DNA of 64,000 nucleotides from Clytia hemisphaerica (GCA_902728285.1 CACVBU010001117.1:310001-374000); one strand, 5' to 3'; positions 1 through 11,323 are shown, numbered from the stretch's first letter. The notes: generated from the letters alone by a model not told the origin. Numbers and translations: made by a program.

Positions 1-319
1 ATATCAAAACTTATCAGAGGGGATGCGGGCAGCCTAACATTTGTTATGACGTAATAACCAGAGAGAAAGAAAAATTACTCAGCAACAATTAACGAAGAGA
101 AGGCAAGCAAATAAGGGAGTTTCTTCTTTTATGATGCCAGAGAGAAAAGCGTGGAAAGATTTAGCTGGGAGACCCGAAACACTCCCATCCTGTTAAACTT
201 GCATAAAAAATCTATTTACAAAAAATAGATTTGTATAGAGGGGCTTTGTTTACTTTTTTTTTAATAAACGCATGCGCAGTATATTATTTTAGAACTGCCG
301 GCAGCCGAAATCTATTGCA
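1..319. other. AT-rich flank, no gene seen
   Basis: No open frame or recognisable motif. A short imperfect hairpin lies near 210-237 (AATCTATTT with AAATAGATT). Confidence 0.4.
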
Positions 320-474
320 AAACCGGTGCTCTTCTCTTCCAAACCGGTAGATTTCAGATTTCAGATTTTTTTGGAAACCGGTTTAGATCGGTTTGAACCG
401 GTTGCACGAACGATCGGCACCGGTTTGAACCGGTGTGAACCGGTGCAAAGATCGGTTTTTCGATAACCGGTTTA
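320..474. repeat. Cluster of ACCGGT palindromes
   Basis: Eight ACCGGT palindromes lie in about 155 bases, at about 322, 343, 377, 397, 419, 429, 439 and 466, mostly as AACCGGTT-like or GAACCGGTG-like variants, with GATCGGTTT half-sites between them. AACCGGTT is the known consensus of Grainyhead/CP2 transcription factors, so this could be a binding cluster. It could equally be a degenerate tandem repeat with a palindromic unit. The short ORF read through it on the minus strand has no protein-like features. Confidence 0.5.
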
Positions 475-1341
475 AATCGGGTGTTATGGAAATCGCTTGG
501 CAGGACACAAATGTCGGATTGAAAATAAAATCTATCGCTAGATTTCAAAAAATGTAGTCATCCAAAACAAAGGAGCTGCTAGATACAATCCGTCGTCATG
601 ATTACGTCGCGTTCTGTGTGCGTTTTGGATGGGAAATAAGTAGCTGCAATATCTTATGCCTGAGAAGAGTTAAATTTTCGCCTCTAGCCCTACGGGCTTG
701 AAACCAATTATGTATACTATTAGCTTAGTAGTTGCAAACAAACTCGCCTTTGCCTTTGCCTAAGACTTTTCGTATTCCAAGATAAGAACAATGTGGGGCT
801 CAAAGTGCCAAAAAATAAGAACAACCGAGAAAAAATTCACTGATTCCTATAAAAAAGTGTAGTATATAATGGAGGGTTATTCACTTACTAATTACAGATA
901 ATGCCTGGGTTTGCTGCATAGAAAGGCCATGCGTTTGTGATAACGTATTCGACATATCTAAAGTAAAAATTTCAATAACAACATCAATGAATAGCTGAAG
1001 ACCTACTGTTTCCACCAAGTTATTAGGTTAAAAAAGCCCCTCTTAAGGCTTAGTCAAATTAATTGAGTATTGATTATTAATCGGTCCCCGTGAATTAGAA
1101 TAAGGGCCTACCTTAAGTAACTGCAAGGATTCATCATACTTACAGGTTTAATAAACTTCTTCGTTAATTTGAGCACACTTAAAATATGCTTTTTCGAATC
1201 GTTTAATTCGTTAGAATAATTGCAAAGAATACAATAGAAAGGTGACGTCATTCGTATGCAAAGTAATGAAAAAAATTTTAAATTTTAAAAATCTTTCTCT
1301 TAGTTTTCTACTCCTAAAAGTATAAAGCACCGACATCAAGC
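475..1341. other. Intergenic, nothing recognised
   Basis: AT-rich, without a convincing ORF. A phrase containing ATAAGAACAATG and GGCTCAAA near 780-830 recurs near 1960-1995, suggesting fragments of one dispersed repeat. Confidence 0.35.
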
Positions 1342-2755
1342 CTACGATTTAGAGCTATTGTCAGATACATATAAAACCAACCATATGATTGATTTGTAGG
1401 ACTTTAGGGGGAAAGGGATATGGCAATTTATACCTTCTTTTTGCTTTGCTACGATTGGTTCATAATGTAGTTGCATTTTGTGCAAGTGAATCATTCCATT
1501 TATAGATGGTGCTCCACTGCACGGCTCAACAAAGCTGTTCTGGATGAAATCAGTACCGTCTTTAACCCAACTAACAACAGATGTTTTAGTTGCACTTGCC
1601 AAAGCGTTTAACATCATGTCAGATATTCCGTTTGCATAGCTCTTATCTTTCAACGTCTCTTGAATTTCGTCAAAATAATCATTTGATCCCGTGAAGAACT
1701 GTTTTTATATTTCTTGGTTTGATAAGAACTCTATCTGTATCATATCAAGAAGTGAATTATAAGACGGTTTGATTTTACTGGTCGGTGAAGCTGCTAATGC
1801 GATTTCCCATGAATAAATTATACAATGACCATCTCCTGGTACTTCGATCACAGCATACGGATCTGGCAGGTGAAATTTCCTTGAAACAAATTTTAAAAAT
1901 CTTTATTTAAACTATAATAGTTTATTACACCTTTTTCTTTCATAAGAAAAATTTTATAAGAACAATGAGGCTCAAAATCGCCAATAAATAAGAACAATTT
2001 AGGAACAGCAGGATTTCCCTGAGGGCAATCCTGAGCCTGAAATTACTCAATTTCAAGGAAATTAGGGGTTAAAGTAGTAAAAATTGAGTATAACACCTAA
2101 AATACCTCAATTACACCCTATAAATAAGAACAAAATTTTACTGGTTCTCTATAGAGGTTTTTTATGGAAGCCGAGAAGGGACAACCAAATTTTTCTTCTA
2201 CTACATTTTTTTTTTTGCTCAATTTTTTTTTTTTGCACCATTTTTTTTTATAAGAAATTATGAATTGAGCCAAAAAAAAAAAAATGGAGCAAAAAAATAA
2301 AAGAAAGGTGAAAAAAAATCGGGTTGTCCCTTCTCGGCTTCCATAAACCATGGTTGCGCCTTCTTCATAGTCACTATATATGGTGGACCCTTCACTTTTT
2401 GACGACCTTAAAAGGGTCCAGATTTTAGAATTTAGAAAATATTTTAGAAAATGCCTTCATAAGTTCGGTTAAAACTGCTTGAAAACAGGAAAAAATTGTA
2501 GTTCCTTGTCATTTTTTTTCCAAACTGAGGCTGAAGCATGTTCTCTTATGATGTTCTAAATTTACTTGTAAACTAGGTTCTAATAAAAAAGCGTGTATTT
2601 TTTTAAATGAAATTGCGAGTTTTGAACATGAGTCCTGTTTATTACCTACATGATAAAACTCAGTAACAATTATTCAAATCAAAATGGACGCATTTCAAAA
2701 GTATGATAAAAATAACTCACCGTTGTGATTCATGTTGCGTAGGTGGTGACGACAT
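1342..2755 (-). pseudogene. OTU-like cysteine protease gene, two exons, nonsense-mutated
   Basis: Exon 1 (2755-2721) starts ATGTCGTCACC and ends CG at a GTGAGT donor. Exon 2 starts at 1879 after TTGTTTCAAG. The split codon CG+G keeps the frame, giving MSSPPTQHESQR then KFHLPDPYAVIEVPGDGHC. The GDGHC box is the catalytic-cysteine motif of OTU proteases. Downstream, YFDEIQETLKDKSYANGISD, then SINGMIHLHKM and HYEPIV (catalytic-histidine region) follow OTU order. Known OTU proteins cleave ubiquitin linkages; OTU domains also occur in transposon proteins. A TAA stop at 1705-1707 cuts the frame between the Cys and His boxes, so this copy should not make the whole domain. The intron holds a TA-flanked element. 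Domain call is fairly firm; host gene versus transposon cargo is open. The end near 1342 may lie beyond a missed splice site. Confidence 0.72.
2165..2343. mobile_element. Short inverted-repeat element with TA duplication
   Basis: The 22-bp ends are exact inverted repeats (TGGAAGCCGAGAAGGG... and ...CCCTTCTCGGCTTCCA), flanked by TA on both sides. The centre is homopolymer-rich and non-coding. It sits in the intron of the OTU-like gene. A TA duplication suits a Tc1/mariner-type MITE. Confidence 0.72.
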
Positions 2756-3503
2756 CTTGCAAAAAACGTTGAAAAAAATCTCCAAAAAATATCAATTTAT
2801 AAACAAAATAAAGCAGTACTCGCTGTCAAAAATGAAATGAGATTTAAAAAGTGTTCACTCGTTACAAACACTATACAACATGTGAGAGAGCTACCTAGAC
2901 TACACAATATATTGCCGAATAAAATTTGACAATATCGTTTTCGGACCGTAATGTACGAAGCAAAAAACTGGTGCTCTATTATAAAAAGGAATTTTCTTTC
3001 TGTAAAAATCCCCCTTCGCCCTATATTGTTGGAAAATTAAAGAGACAAACAATGGAAAGAGAAAAATAGTATTTTATGACGAAAATTGAAGGTGAAAAAT
3101 ATACGCCACTACCCACTTGTCCATGCACGTGGGTGCAGAGCTTCTTGATAAAGTTTTTTTATAAGCAGACAAAACATCGAAAGACATCACCATTTGCCCT
3201 TTGATATTTTAAATGCATGTTTAGGTCTGCCTAGGTAGGAATGGCTTATTTTAGGATAATATTTCCAAATCAGTTTAGAATATCCATGAAGAAATAAAAA
3301 GCACTATTCTTATAAAAAACGTACAGCGGAAACCTTGAATGGTACGTCGAAATTGAATGATACGCTAAAATAGGCCTTCTTTTTCATGAATTATTTTCAG
3401 TGCAATGAAACAATTACCAATGTAATTAAATCCTATCCTTTGAGACTTCAGGTCGTACTTTTTATAAATTTTATGAATACCTCTGAAAATCTTTAATTAT
3501 AAC
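2756..3503. other. Upstream region of the OTU-like gene, nothing recognised
   Basis: This stretch is 5' of the minus-strand OTU-like gene and must hold its promoter if it had one. No motif stands out. Confidence 0.3.
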
Positions 3504-3842
3504 CGGGGGGGGGGGGCAGCTGGGCAAAAGGACCGACGGGTATGTGCGGGTCCTAAGGGTACCTTTTCCAATATGTTTAAAATGCACTGTAAGGGTCGGA
3601 AAAACTAGAGATGCACTGTAAGGGTAGAAATTTCAGAAAATTCTTGAAAAATCTAGATATTTTGACCAAAAATGCTAGAATTTTGACCATTTTTTGCACG
3701 AAAGGGATCGAAAATTTGGGGGAAAATGCACTCTAAGGGTATGATTTTCACTGATTTTTGCTGCACTGTAAGGGTGCAATTTTAAAAGCCAATTTTTGGC
3801 CCGCACATACCGTCAGTCCACAAACCCAGTGCCCCCCCCGGG
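3504..3842. mobile_element. G-capped inverted-repeat element, copy 1
   Basis: Begins CCGGGGGG...GCAGCTGGGC and ends ...CCCAGTGCCCCCCCCGG. Inner ends are GACGGGTATGTGCGGG and CCCGCACATACCGTC. ATTATAACC occurs on both sides, although G/C runs blur the exact edge. The interior repeats phrases such as TGCACTGTAAGGGT. A second copy at 33422-33756 has a clean 9-bp duplication. No ORF. The 9-bp duplication suits a MULE-like non-autonomous family. Confidence 0.75.
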
Positions 3843-4518
3843 ATTATAACCCAGGAACATCTTGAAAACTAAGCAAGCTTTAGGGATAACTTGGACCCCC
3901 CAATATGGACCCCCCTAATATGGACCCCTAAAAAATACCACATGTTTGATTAACTGTGCTATTCATTGTTACTAAAAAAGGTAGCACATGGTAACAGGGA
4001 GTAACGAGGTGACAGGTGAAAATTTTAAGAATACACTCTTTTTATAAGAATAACGTTTATAAGCCTACTTAGGCTCAAATTCGGTAAAAAAAGCATAACG
4101 CTAAGTATCTAAACATATATATATAAAGCTGAAAATGAGATTTTGCTTTGTCAAGAAAATGACAGGTAGACTACTGCCTTTCGCGTGGAAGAAACACGTG
4201 TATCTCCTTCAAAACTTTTAAAGTTATGTAATGCTCTGTTCATATAAAAATAATAAAATAATAATAAAAGTACTACTATTTTCATATCTCTAAAACAGCT
4301 CTCTTGGAGGATTTAATGTTTTCATTGCATGACAATCTATATCCATTTGCACCGCCAGCATCCTATTGAGCATGAGAAAACATCTTGTTGTAAATTGGTG
4401 TATACACCTCATATTTTGTGATAATGCCATTATTTACATAATTTAAGTGTCATTACATTACATTACATTACATTAAATATCCTAACTACATATATATGAC
4501 TATAAGAGTAGATTAAAG
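3843..4518. other. Intergenic with short tandem repeats
   Basis: Three tandem TATGGACCCCC-like phrases lie at about 3892-3930, and five CATTA units at 4451-4475 just before the LINE. No gene seen. Confidence 0.4.
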
Positions 4519-5795
4519 ATGGCGGACGCTGCTACAGAATTAAATGAAATAGAACAACAGAACATGGACGACAGTATCAATGACATCGTCGAGATCATCG
4601 AAAAAAACAAAGGACAGCCATCAGTTTCCTTTCTCAACAATCTAAAGATAATATATCGTGCACCAAAGAAAGTCGCCATTGATTTGTTTGAAAACACTTG
4701 AATGACCTGGCTCAAACAAACGTACTGAGAGAACAGCTTTTTAATATGTTCATCGACAAATTTGACGAGGTTACACTTGCAACCAACGGCTTCACAAAAG
4801 TAATTAATGATGTGTCACCAGTTTCAGACCACCTAAGAAACAGGAACAAACCTGCAACGGCCATTAAAGACATATATGACATTGGCCTTAGTATCTTTGA
4901 AACAAACATACTTCAAGGTTTATCGAGGAATATCCTAAAGCACACTAGTCAACAAGTCAACAACACCCTCACCAACCAACCGATCATCAACGATATTAGT
5001 GCTGAACTCTTGAATAAAGTGAACGCTCTGACAAAAGAACTTACTGAGGTAAAGAATGACAACAGAACCCTCAAAAACCATGTGAACGCTCTTGAAAGAA
5101 AGATTAACTCACACCTCCTTACCAAACACCAACTCCAAACACCCCGCCCTCAGCCTCCCCAGCCCACGCAGACTTCAAACCGAGCACCAACCAATCAAAG
5201 TCGAGTTGAGAACAACATACATTCTTCCAATGATGATTACCGATCTTCAACTGCATCAACTGAACCATCTCGACCATCTCCAGGAGATAACCGGCGTCCA
5301 TCGTACAAAGCAAAAGATCCTGTTTTTGGAACGAGAACCGCAAATGACCCTAGCATAATCGGTAACCGCAAACCATTTTCACTCTTCGTGGGGGGCTTCA
5401 ACCTAGACCTTTCGTTGGAGGACGTAAGTTACATTGTAAACAGTGAAATCGGAATTAAAGTGTTGGATATCACCCAAGTCAAACGAAATAGCCACAACCA
5501 ATCGTTCAAAATTGACATCGAGTCACGAGAGAAAGACCGAGCTCTCAAGCCTGACACATGGGTTGACGGGCTCATAGTGAGACCATTCAGACAAAGAAAA
5601 ACCACGACTGATCGACCTTTCAACCAGTATCAAAACCACAGACATAACCCACCATCAAACAATAACCGAACCCGAAACCAGAATGGAAACCGATATCGAT
5701 TTAACCTACAAACCCCCAATTTCGCCCATCCCAACAGATATGAATACCTAGACAACGAACTTTATGGAAATGACAATGGATACAACGACTACTAA
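4519..5795 (+). pseudogene. LINE ORF1 (coiled coil plus RRM-like region), one frameshift
   Basis: Translation starts at MADAATELNEIEQQ (4519) and breaks at 4698-4701, where the frame moves by one base into LNDLAQTNVLREQLF and then runs open to 5795, about 425 residues in all. The middle holds a heptad-like stretch (LLNKVNALTKELTEVKNDN) and a Pro/Gln/Asn-rich linker. Near the C terminus, LFVGGFNLDLSLEDVSYIV to GLIVRPFR resembles the RRM-like segment of CR1-type ORF1 proteins. Such proteins package element RNA. The last 32 bases overlap ORF2, as is usual for compact LINEs. Confidence 0.75.
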
Positions 5796-6750
5796 ACTTA
5801 CTGCTTTGAACTGTCACGGCTTTAAAACGAACTCTGACTATATTAATCTACTTACAACTTCATATGACATAATTTATCTCTCCGAGCTTTGGATTACAGA
5901 ATCTGAAAAGCATCTTCTCAATTCGTTTAATATTGACTTCAATGTCTACTTTCAACCAGCAGCTCAAGGAGAATCTGGTCGCCCTTTTGGGGGTACTGCT
6001 CTTTTGATTAGGAAATCATTACCTAAACCCGAACTAATCATGAAAAACGACTTCACCACTATAATAAAGATTCAGTTACGAAACTATGCCCTTCTTCTAA
6101 TTGGAGTATACCTACAATCAACCTCCAAAACTAGCAATTTCAAAGATATATATGCCTCACAATTAGCAAGTGTTGGAGGTATAATCAAACAATTCAGCAA
6201 CAGTACCGAACCGATCATACTAGGTGACTTTCAATCCTGTCCGTCAACCCACCAAACAGAACGAACTAGAAATAAAAATGCATTGACTGAAAACCTGAAC
6301 AGCTTTATTCTTGACCAACAATTAACACCCATTGATATCACACATGGAACAGGACCAGATTTTACATACCATCATGTTTCTCTTGACAATAAATCTTACA
6401 TCGACCACATACTAACATCACACAATATCCTCAGCAAAATAGTCGGCACAGGAATAACCCCACCGCACTACCTAAATACTAGTGACCACTTACCGGTAAC
6501 AGCCAAAATGACCATGGAAACAAGTAACACTAATACATATAAAGCTAAACAATCCAACCATATTCCAAACTTCATGTGGAAGAATAAAAATTTCTTAAAC
6601 AACTACAATTCATTAGTCACAAACAAGATAGAGACCATAAAATGCCAGGACATTATCGAAGAAGAGATTTCTACCTTACATCAAACATTAAAAGACTGTG
6701 CTAGCCAAGCATATTTAGATTTGAAAAAGGAGTCTGACTTTTTTTGTTAA
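5764..6750 (+). CDS. LINE ORF2 N-terminal part: APE-like endonuclease
   Basis: Exonuclease-endonuclease-phosphatase order is clear: LTALNCHGFK (Asn), YLSELWI (metal-binding Glu), GGTALLIRK, ILGDFQ, YIDHIL and TSDHLPV (terminal Asp-His). The usual GDFN is GDFQ here, an Asn-to-Gln change at a catalytic position. The start overlaps ORF1 and has no better alternative. The frame ends in a run of seven T at about 6739-6745; beyond it the family's RWW-type linker continues in another frame, so this stop is an indel. The domain nicks target DNA for target-primed reverse transcription. Confidence 0.82.
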   Translation: MEMTMDTTTTKLTALNCHGFKTNSDYINLLTTSYDIIYLSELWITESEKHLLNSFNIDFNVYFQPAAQGESGRPFGGTALLIRKSLPKPELIMKNDFTTIIKIQLRNYALLLIGVYLQSTSKTSNFKDIYASQLASVGGIIKQFSNSTEPIILGDFQSCPSTHQTERTRNKNALTENLNSFILDQQLTPIDITHGTGPDFTYHHVSLDNKSYIDHILTSHNILSKIVGTGITPPHYLNTSDHLPVTAKMTMETSNTNTYKAKQSNHIPNFMWKNKNFLNNYNSLVTNKIETIKCQDIIEEEISTLHQTLKDCASQAYLDLKKESDFFC

Positions 6751-7596
6751 CACTAAGCGATGGTGGAGTGCTGACCTAACGAACAAAAGAAAAATCCTTC
6801 CAAAAAATGTTCAATTCCTGGAGAGAGGACAATTTTTCCAGAGACCCTCATAACGTCCATTATAACAGATACCTACTTGCCAGAAAAGAATTTCGAAACC
6901 TAGCCAAAAAGTCCAAAAATCAATCTACTGCAGAGCATTACGTTAATATAGATAAAATTAAAAAGATCAAACCACGTTCCTACTGGAATCAAATACGATC
7001 GGCCAAATCAGAAGAGTCCAAACTATACACAATTAACAACAGCTCTGATATTCCTGATATTACAAAAGGCTTCAACTCACACACTGAAAATCTTCTCAAC
7101 ACTCCCAGAACAGACAACATTGACAACAATACTTCCAATCAGCATCTTGATAAAATGTTAGGAGAACTAGAAGAACACAGAGAAAATGACTTTCACATCA
7201 CAGATTCCGATATACTTTCCGCTATCAACAGTCTTAACAAGAACAAAACCTTCGACCCCTACGAGATCAAGGCAGAAACATTTCATTCACTGTACCAACG
7301 AAAAGGTTTTATCATACATAGCTAACCTTGTCAACAGAATCCTAAACGCGCCCAGACTACCAACAATCCTCTCAACTTCCCACATTGTCCCAATTTTGAA
7401 ATCACACCGCAAACCTATCAACGACCCAAACAACTACCGTGGAGTGAGCCTAATTCCAATCCTAACCAAAACTCATAGAAAAACTGATCATTCTTAAATG
7501 CCCTCAACTGAAAGAACAAAAGACACCCAATTTGGATTCACTTCAGACGCCTCACTATACATGCTGAACTTTTGATACGTGACACCATCTCATTTT
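6751..7596 (+). pseudogene. LINE reverse transcriptase, N-terminal part only, frameshifted
   Basis: Pieces in several frames form the usual path: RWWSADL just after 6750, MFNSWREDNF from 6807, SYWNQI, ILSAINSLNKNKTFDPYEIK, then after a shift near 7300 HIVPILK and DPNNYRGVSLIPIL (RT blocks 0-1), then after another shift EKLIIL, QFGFT and AELLIRDTISF (block 2a). Nothing follows 7596, so the catalytic Asp motifs are absent. It cannot support retrotransposition. Confidence 0.75.
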
Positions 7597-8549
7597 NCCC
7601 TTGCGGAAGATCCCTAGCCTCAATTACTTTTTTCCGGTGTCTGTGTAGCCTCACAACCTCTAATCTCGACTGACCTTTGCACTCGCCACATCTCATTATA
7701 TATGGAGAAATATTATATATATAGTGAGGATATGTAATATCTGTCATTTTAGAAAAAGAAAAGTATTGATATATAAATAACTCAAACTGATAAAAACGAA
7801 AAAAGTTAAGATTATTTTTGTTAATTGTGTGTATTTACGATTTTTTTGGTATTTTTTATTTTTTAATCATTCCGAACAGAGGGTAATTAGCAAAAAGTTA
7901 AAGGGAATTTAAATAGTGGTATGTGAAAGAAAAACCTAATCCAAATGAAGATAGAAGAAAAGTAATAGTGGAGAAACAATGCATTGCAAAAAACTTTTTT
8001 GATAAACACACTTCCGTAAGTTCATCAAAATACATACAAAATGGGGACAAATACAAAAGCAAACACATCAAATAAATTAAAAAAAAAAAAGAAAAAAAAA
8101 GGTACATAAACAAAACAAAACCCGAAGTCCCAGACTTGTGACTGGCATAGTGACTTTCCACGTGTTTAAGGGCCCACACTCAGTCGCCTTCAGAAAACAT
8201 AACAGAACCGACCAGCAACTTACAAACAAATAACAGACAATACAACAAAATACAGTACAAAAGGGCAAAAAGACACACGATAACAACTATCCCACAAACA
8301 CTACAGGTGAAACAAACATTTTAGCAAACAACATCTCACACAGAAATAGAGAAAATCAAACAAAACCTGAAAAAAAAAAACACAAAAGACTGTCTAACAC
8401 AGAATCAGAAGTTGGGCGAGAACCCGGTTCGGCGTGACGCGATGGGACGACCGCACGGGGAAAAGAAAAGTAGAAAATGAATAACTGCGATGTTAATTCT
8501 CAGACATAATAATTAAAAAAAAACACACGCAATTTTACAATTTGAAAAT
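7597..8549. other. Ambiguous base, then AT-rich DNA
   Basis: Position 7597 is N, the only ambiguous base seen, exactly where LINE similarity ends. The rest is A-rich on the plus strand. A GC-richer block at 8422-8461 (CCCGGTTCGGCGTGACG...) resembles 28443-28480 (CCCGGTTTGGCGTGCCG...) in the same orientation, perhaps the shared end of an unrecognised repeat. Minus-strand ORFs here are low-complexity Phe/Leu peptides. Confidence 0.4.
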
Positions 8550-9381
8550 CGGCAGGTACAAAATGCATAAAACATAATGCATATTGCATAATGCATAATA
8601 GTATTGTGTAATTTACAGAACGATTTTATATTTTCTAAAACTCTCCTTTGTAGAGGCTAAAATCGCGAAAACCTCTTTAGAGGGATTCCGGAGGGATTTC
8701 CCCTGACATGATATTTACTTTTCGAATTCGAGCGAAAGAAAAAACATTCGAATCATAACAACAAAGGGTTTTCCGTCAGCATAAATAATTTTAAGAAGAT
8801 GCAACAGATCAGAAAGGTTTCCCCCTTCTTCTTTCTCAAACAAAGGTAAACACATAAACATTCGATTGTAAAAAGATTCGAAGTCTATTTTCTTCGATCT
8901 AGCTTTCGCATGAAGCTCTTTAATTTATATTGGCTGGATATTGGCTTTATCTAACAAAAAGCATTCACATGGTTAATGCTTTGTAAGAAGGAAAACCCGT
9001 TGAAATTTATTAGCAATTGTTCGAAAAGATCTCTGAGAAAACCCAGAATAAAGATCTTGCTATAAAATTTACGTTTTCGAATTAGAAGGAGGAGATATTT
9101 TCGTGTTTTTTCTACACTATACTATGTTCTGTAAAATACATCTATGAAAATCAAAATGGCGACAAGCATTTTCAGTGGGTCATGGATTTTCTTCATCATC
9201 CAAAATTCAAATTTACAGCTTTCTACCCTTTATTTTCTGGTAGAAAATAGTATATTTGTTTTATTGAAAGTATTATCTTTCAAACTCCCTATATTATAGC
9301 CTCTAAAATTGACATTTTTCAAATATTATGCATTATGCATTATGCAATATGCATTATGTTTTATGCATTTTGGACCTGCCG
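8550..9381. mobile_element. MULE-like non-autonomous element with 10-bp duplication
   Basis: An 832-bp segment is bounded by about 50-bp inverted repeats starting CGGCAGGT(A/C)CAAAATGC, followed by repeated ATGCATAAT words. ATTTGAAAAT flanks it exactly at 8540-8549 and 9382-9391. Ten-base duplications with long inverted ends are typical of Mutator-like elements. The interior has no useful ORF, so it would need a transposase in trans. Confidence 0.85.
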
Positions 9382-9391
9382 ATTTGAAAAT

Positions 9392-10359
9392 ATATAAAAA
9401 TTCTTCAACGGTTTTCCCATACTTCCTAAAACAGTCAGGAAACCTGGAAAGACCTTTGACAACTTTCTTTCTTCAAGAAAGCATTTGAAGCTCCCTGGTT
9501 CCGTATTCAAATAAAAAGCTCAGTGATTCTAGGAGTAAGATCTTCAAACATGAGTGTGCTACGTGCAGTCCGGAAAATTTCTCTATTATATATATATATT
9601 ACCGAAAACAGAAAAACTTTTTAAACTGTACATAACATTGAACATTTTTATTCATTACGGTATCTTATTTAGATTGATATTTTACTTTGTTTACATATGC
9701 CAGGGAATCTCCATTATACCTTTGCGCTCTGAGTCTTTTTTCTTTTTCTGTCATGACGATTCCCTCGCTCAGCTTGCATTTTGGACCTTGCGTCAATGGC
9801 CACCCGGCCTTTTGACGGTCGGCTATAGGCTCTAGGAGGAAAGACCGCTGGTGTACACCTTGGATAGGCCCCTCGGTGAAATGCTGCGGTCTTCCCTCCA
9901 GGGCAAAGCAGACACTCTAGCCTTGTTCTTTTTGCATCTCGCTCACTATATCAACAGTGGTACTGAGTTGTAATTTTTTTTTTTTTTTTTATAGACCTAG
10001 GAGATATTTAGCTATTTATTATATATACCAAGTTTTTGGTGATGAAAGAGACTTAAATAAAAAATAAAAAAAATAAACAATAAAAAAAAAGAAAAATCAA
10101 AATAAAAGGGCTTGCGGAACGAGTATTCTGTTTTCGCAAAGCAAAGAAAATTCCAAATGTATAAGAAATCGACGACTCCATTATTAATACAGAATTTAAA
10201 AAACAAACTAATAAGACCTTAACGTTTCACCAAGAATTTATTGCCAGTGAGTCATAACAATAATGTCAAATAAGAGGATGTTTGAAAAATTAAAAGACAG
10301 ATAAGACTCATTTGTACTCGATTTTGTAGATAGAAAGTTGTCCATGTAATCAAAGTTAA
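9392..10359. other. Intergenic with a GC-richer segment ending in poly(T)
   Basis: About 9740-9980 is richer in G and C than its surroundings and ends in a run of about 18 T. It contains the paired words GACCGC and GCGGTC. A retroposed small RNA in minus orientation (poly-A on the other strand) is possible, but no tRNA, 5S or snRNA boxes were recognised. Confidence 0.3.
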
Positions 10360-10652
10360 AGGGATAATCAGATATTTTGCCTGCAGATAGCTTCTAGGAT
10401 TTTAGGAAAAACCTCTAAATTTTTCGGTGTATTTATTTTCTTAACTCAAGTTATGCCAATTTGAAATCTCGAAAAATGGGACTTTTCAGGGACTTTTCAC
10501 ACTTTTTTCTATTGTTTTCAAGCAAAAATTCAAAATTTCAAAGTGGTATAACTTTAGTTAGGAAAATAAGTACACCAAAAAATTTAGAAATTTTTCCTAA
10601 AATCCTAGAAGCTATCTATAGGCAAAATATCTCAAACCATCTGATTATCTCT
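10360..10652. mobile_element. TTAA-flanked inverted-repeat element
   Basis: 293 bp flanked by TTAA at 10356-10359 and 10653-10656. Ends AGGGATAATCAGAT and ATCTGATTATCTCT are inverted, and inverted similarity continues about 110 bp inward (GATAGCTTCTAGGATTTTAG on both arms). TTAA duplications are typical of piggyBac and Kolobok superfamilies. The small plus-strand ORF inside runs across the arms and is not credible as a protein. Confidence 0.75.
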
Positions 10653-11323
10653 TTAATCAAGTTATCCTCACCAAATTAGAAAGGTTTAGGTTAATGTTTA
10701 ATGCAGGAAGATGTTCAAATTGTTTAAGGTTATTATCAAATATTTATTAACAATTATCCTATAAGAAGGGTGTATTGCATCAGTGTGTAACATAACGCTA
10801 AAGATGAGGCGTCCCGCAAGGGTGGCCTCATTCGTTCGCAATGGACTTGCGTCGCAAGGGCTCAGTGGATCTGTGAGACGGGCTTGAGGTCATTAAATTG
10901 GATCTCTAGTGCAGCTCCACTGTTGTGAAAAAAATGCTGGGATTCTCAAAGTAGCGCAAGTACATGACAGAACGAATGGGAGCTATCGAGCCAATGCTCA
11001 CAAATGATCGAATACATTTAAAGATTTATCTAAATACAAATCAAATTTGGATATTCGAATATCCAAATAATGTTATACAGAATCACAAAGTCAAATCTTT
11101 ATAATATAAACATATTTTCTTCGAGACAGAGAAAAGTTTGAATTACAGAGATTCGCCTAGAGATTTCACAAATGTCCAAGGGACCAAATGTTTAGTTCGA
11201 GATAGAGGGATTCTATTTTCATGGTAAATATTAGCCTGGATATCCAAGCTCAAAATTTTAGAAAAAACAAAATTTACCTCAACATACAAAGTTCTAAAAT
11301 TTTAGAGCTTCCCTTATGAAAAA
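10653..11323. other. Intergenic, nothing recognised
   Basis: A GC-richer stretch at about 10800-10990 has no ORF and no RNA-gene signature that I can identify. Confidence 0.3.

Larger units (their letters stand above)
4519..7596 (+). mobile_element. Non-LTR retrotransposon (LINE), 3'-truncated and frameshifted
   Basis: Order is ORF1 (coiled-coil/RNA-binding type), APE-like endonuclease, then the start of a reverse transcriptase. Similarity stops at about 7596, next to an ambiguous base, after the fingers region and before any YxDD motif, so palm, thumb and 3' tail are missing. LINEs usually lose their 5' end, so a missing 3' end points to a later deletion or an assembly join. At least five frame breaks show it is dead. 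The ORF layout fits the CR1/L2/Jockey-like APE clades; clade not resolved. Confidence 0.85.

Noticed and set aside
7898..8286. Phe/Leu-rich minus-strand ORFs resembling membrane proteins
   Set aside because: Generated by A-rich plus-strand sequence; no start context, no conserved pattern.
9740..9980. tRNA-derived SINE or small RNA gene
   Set aside because: GC-rich with a poly(T) end, but I could not find A and B boxes or any known RNA core, so it is only mentioned in the regional entry.
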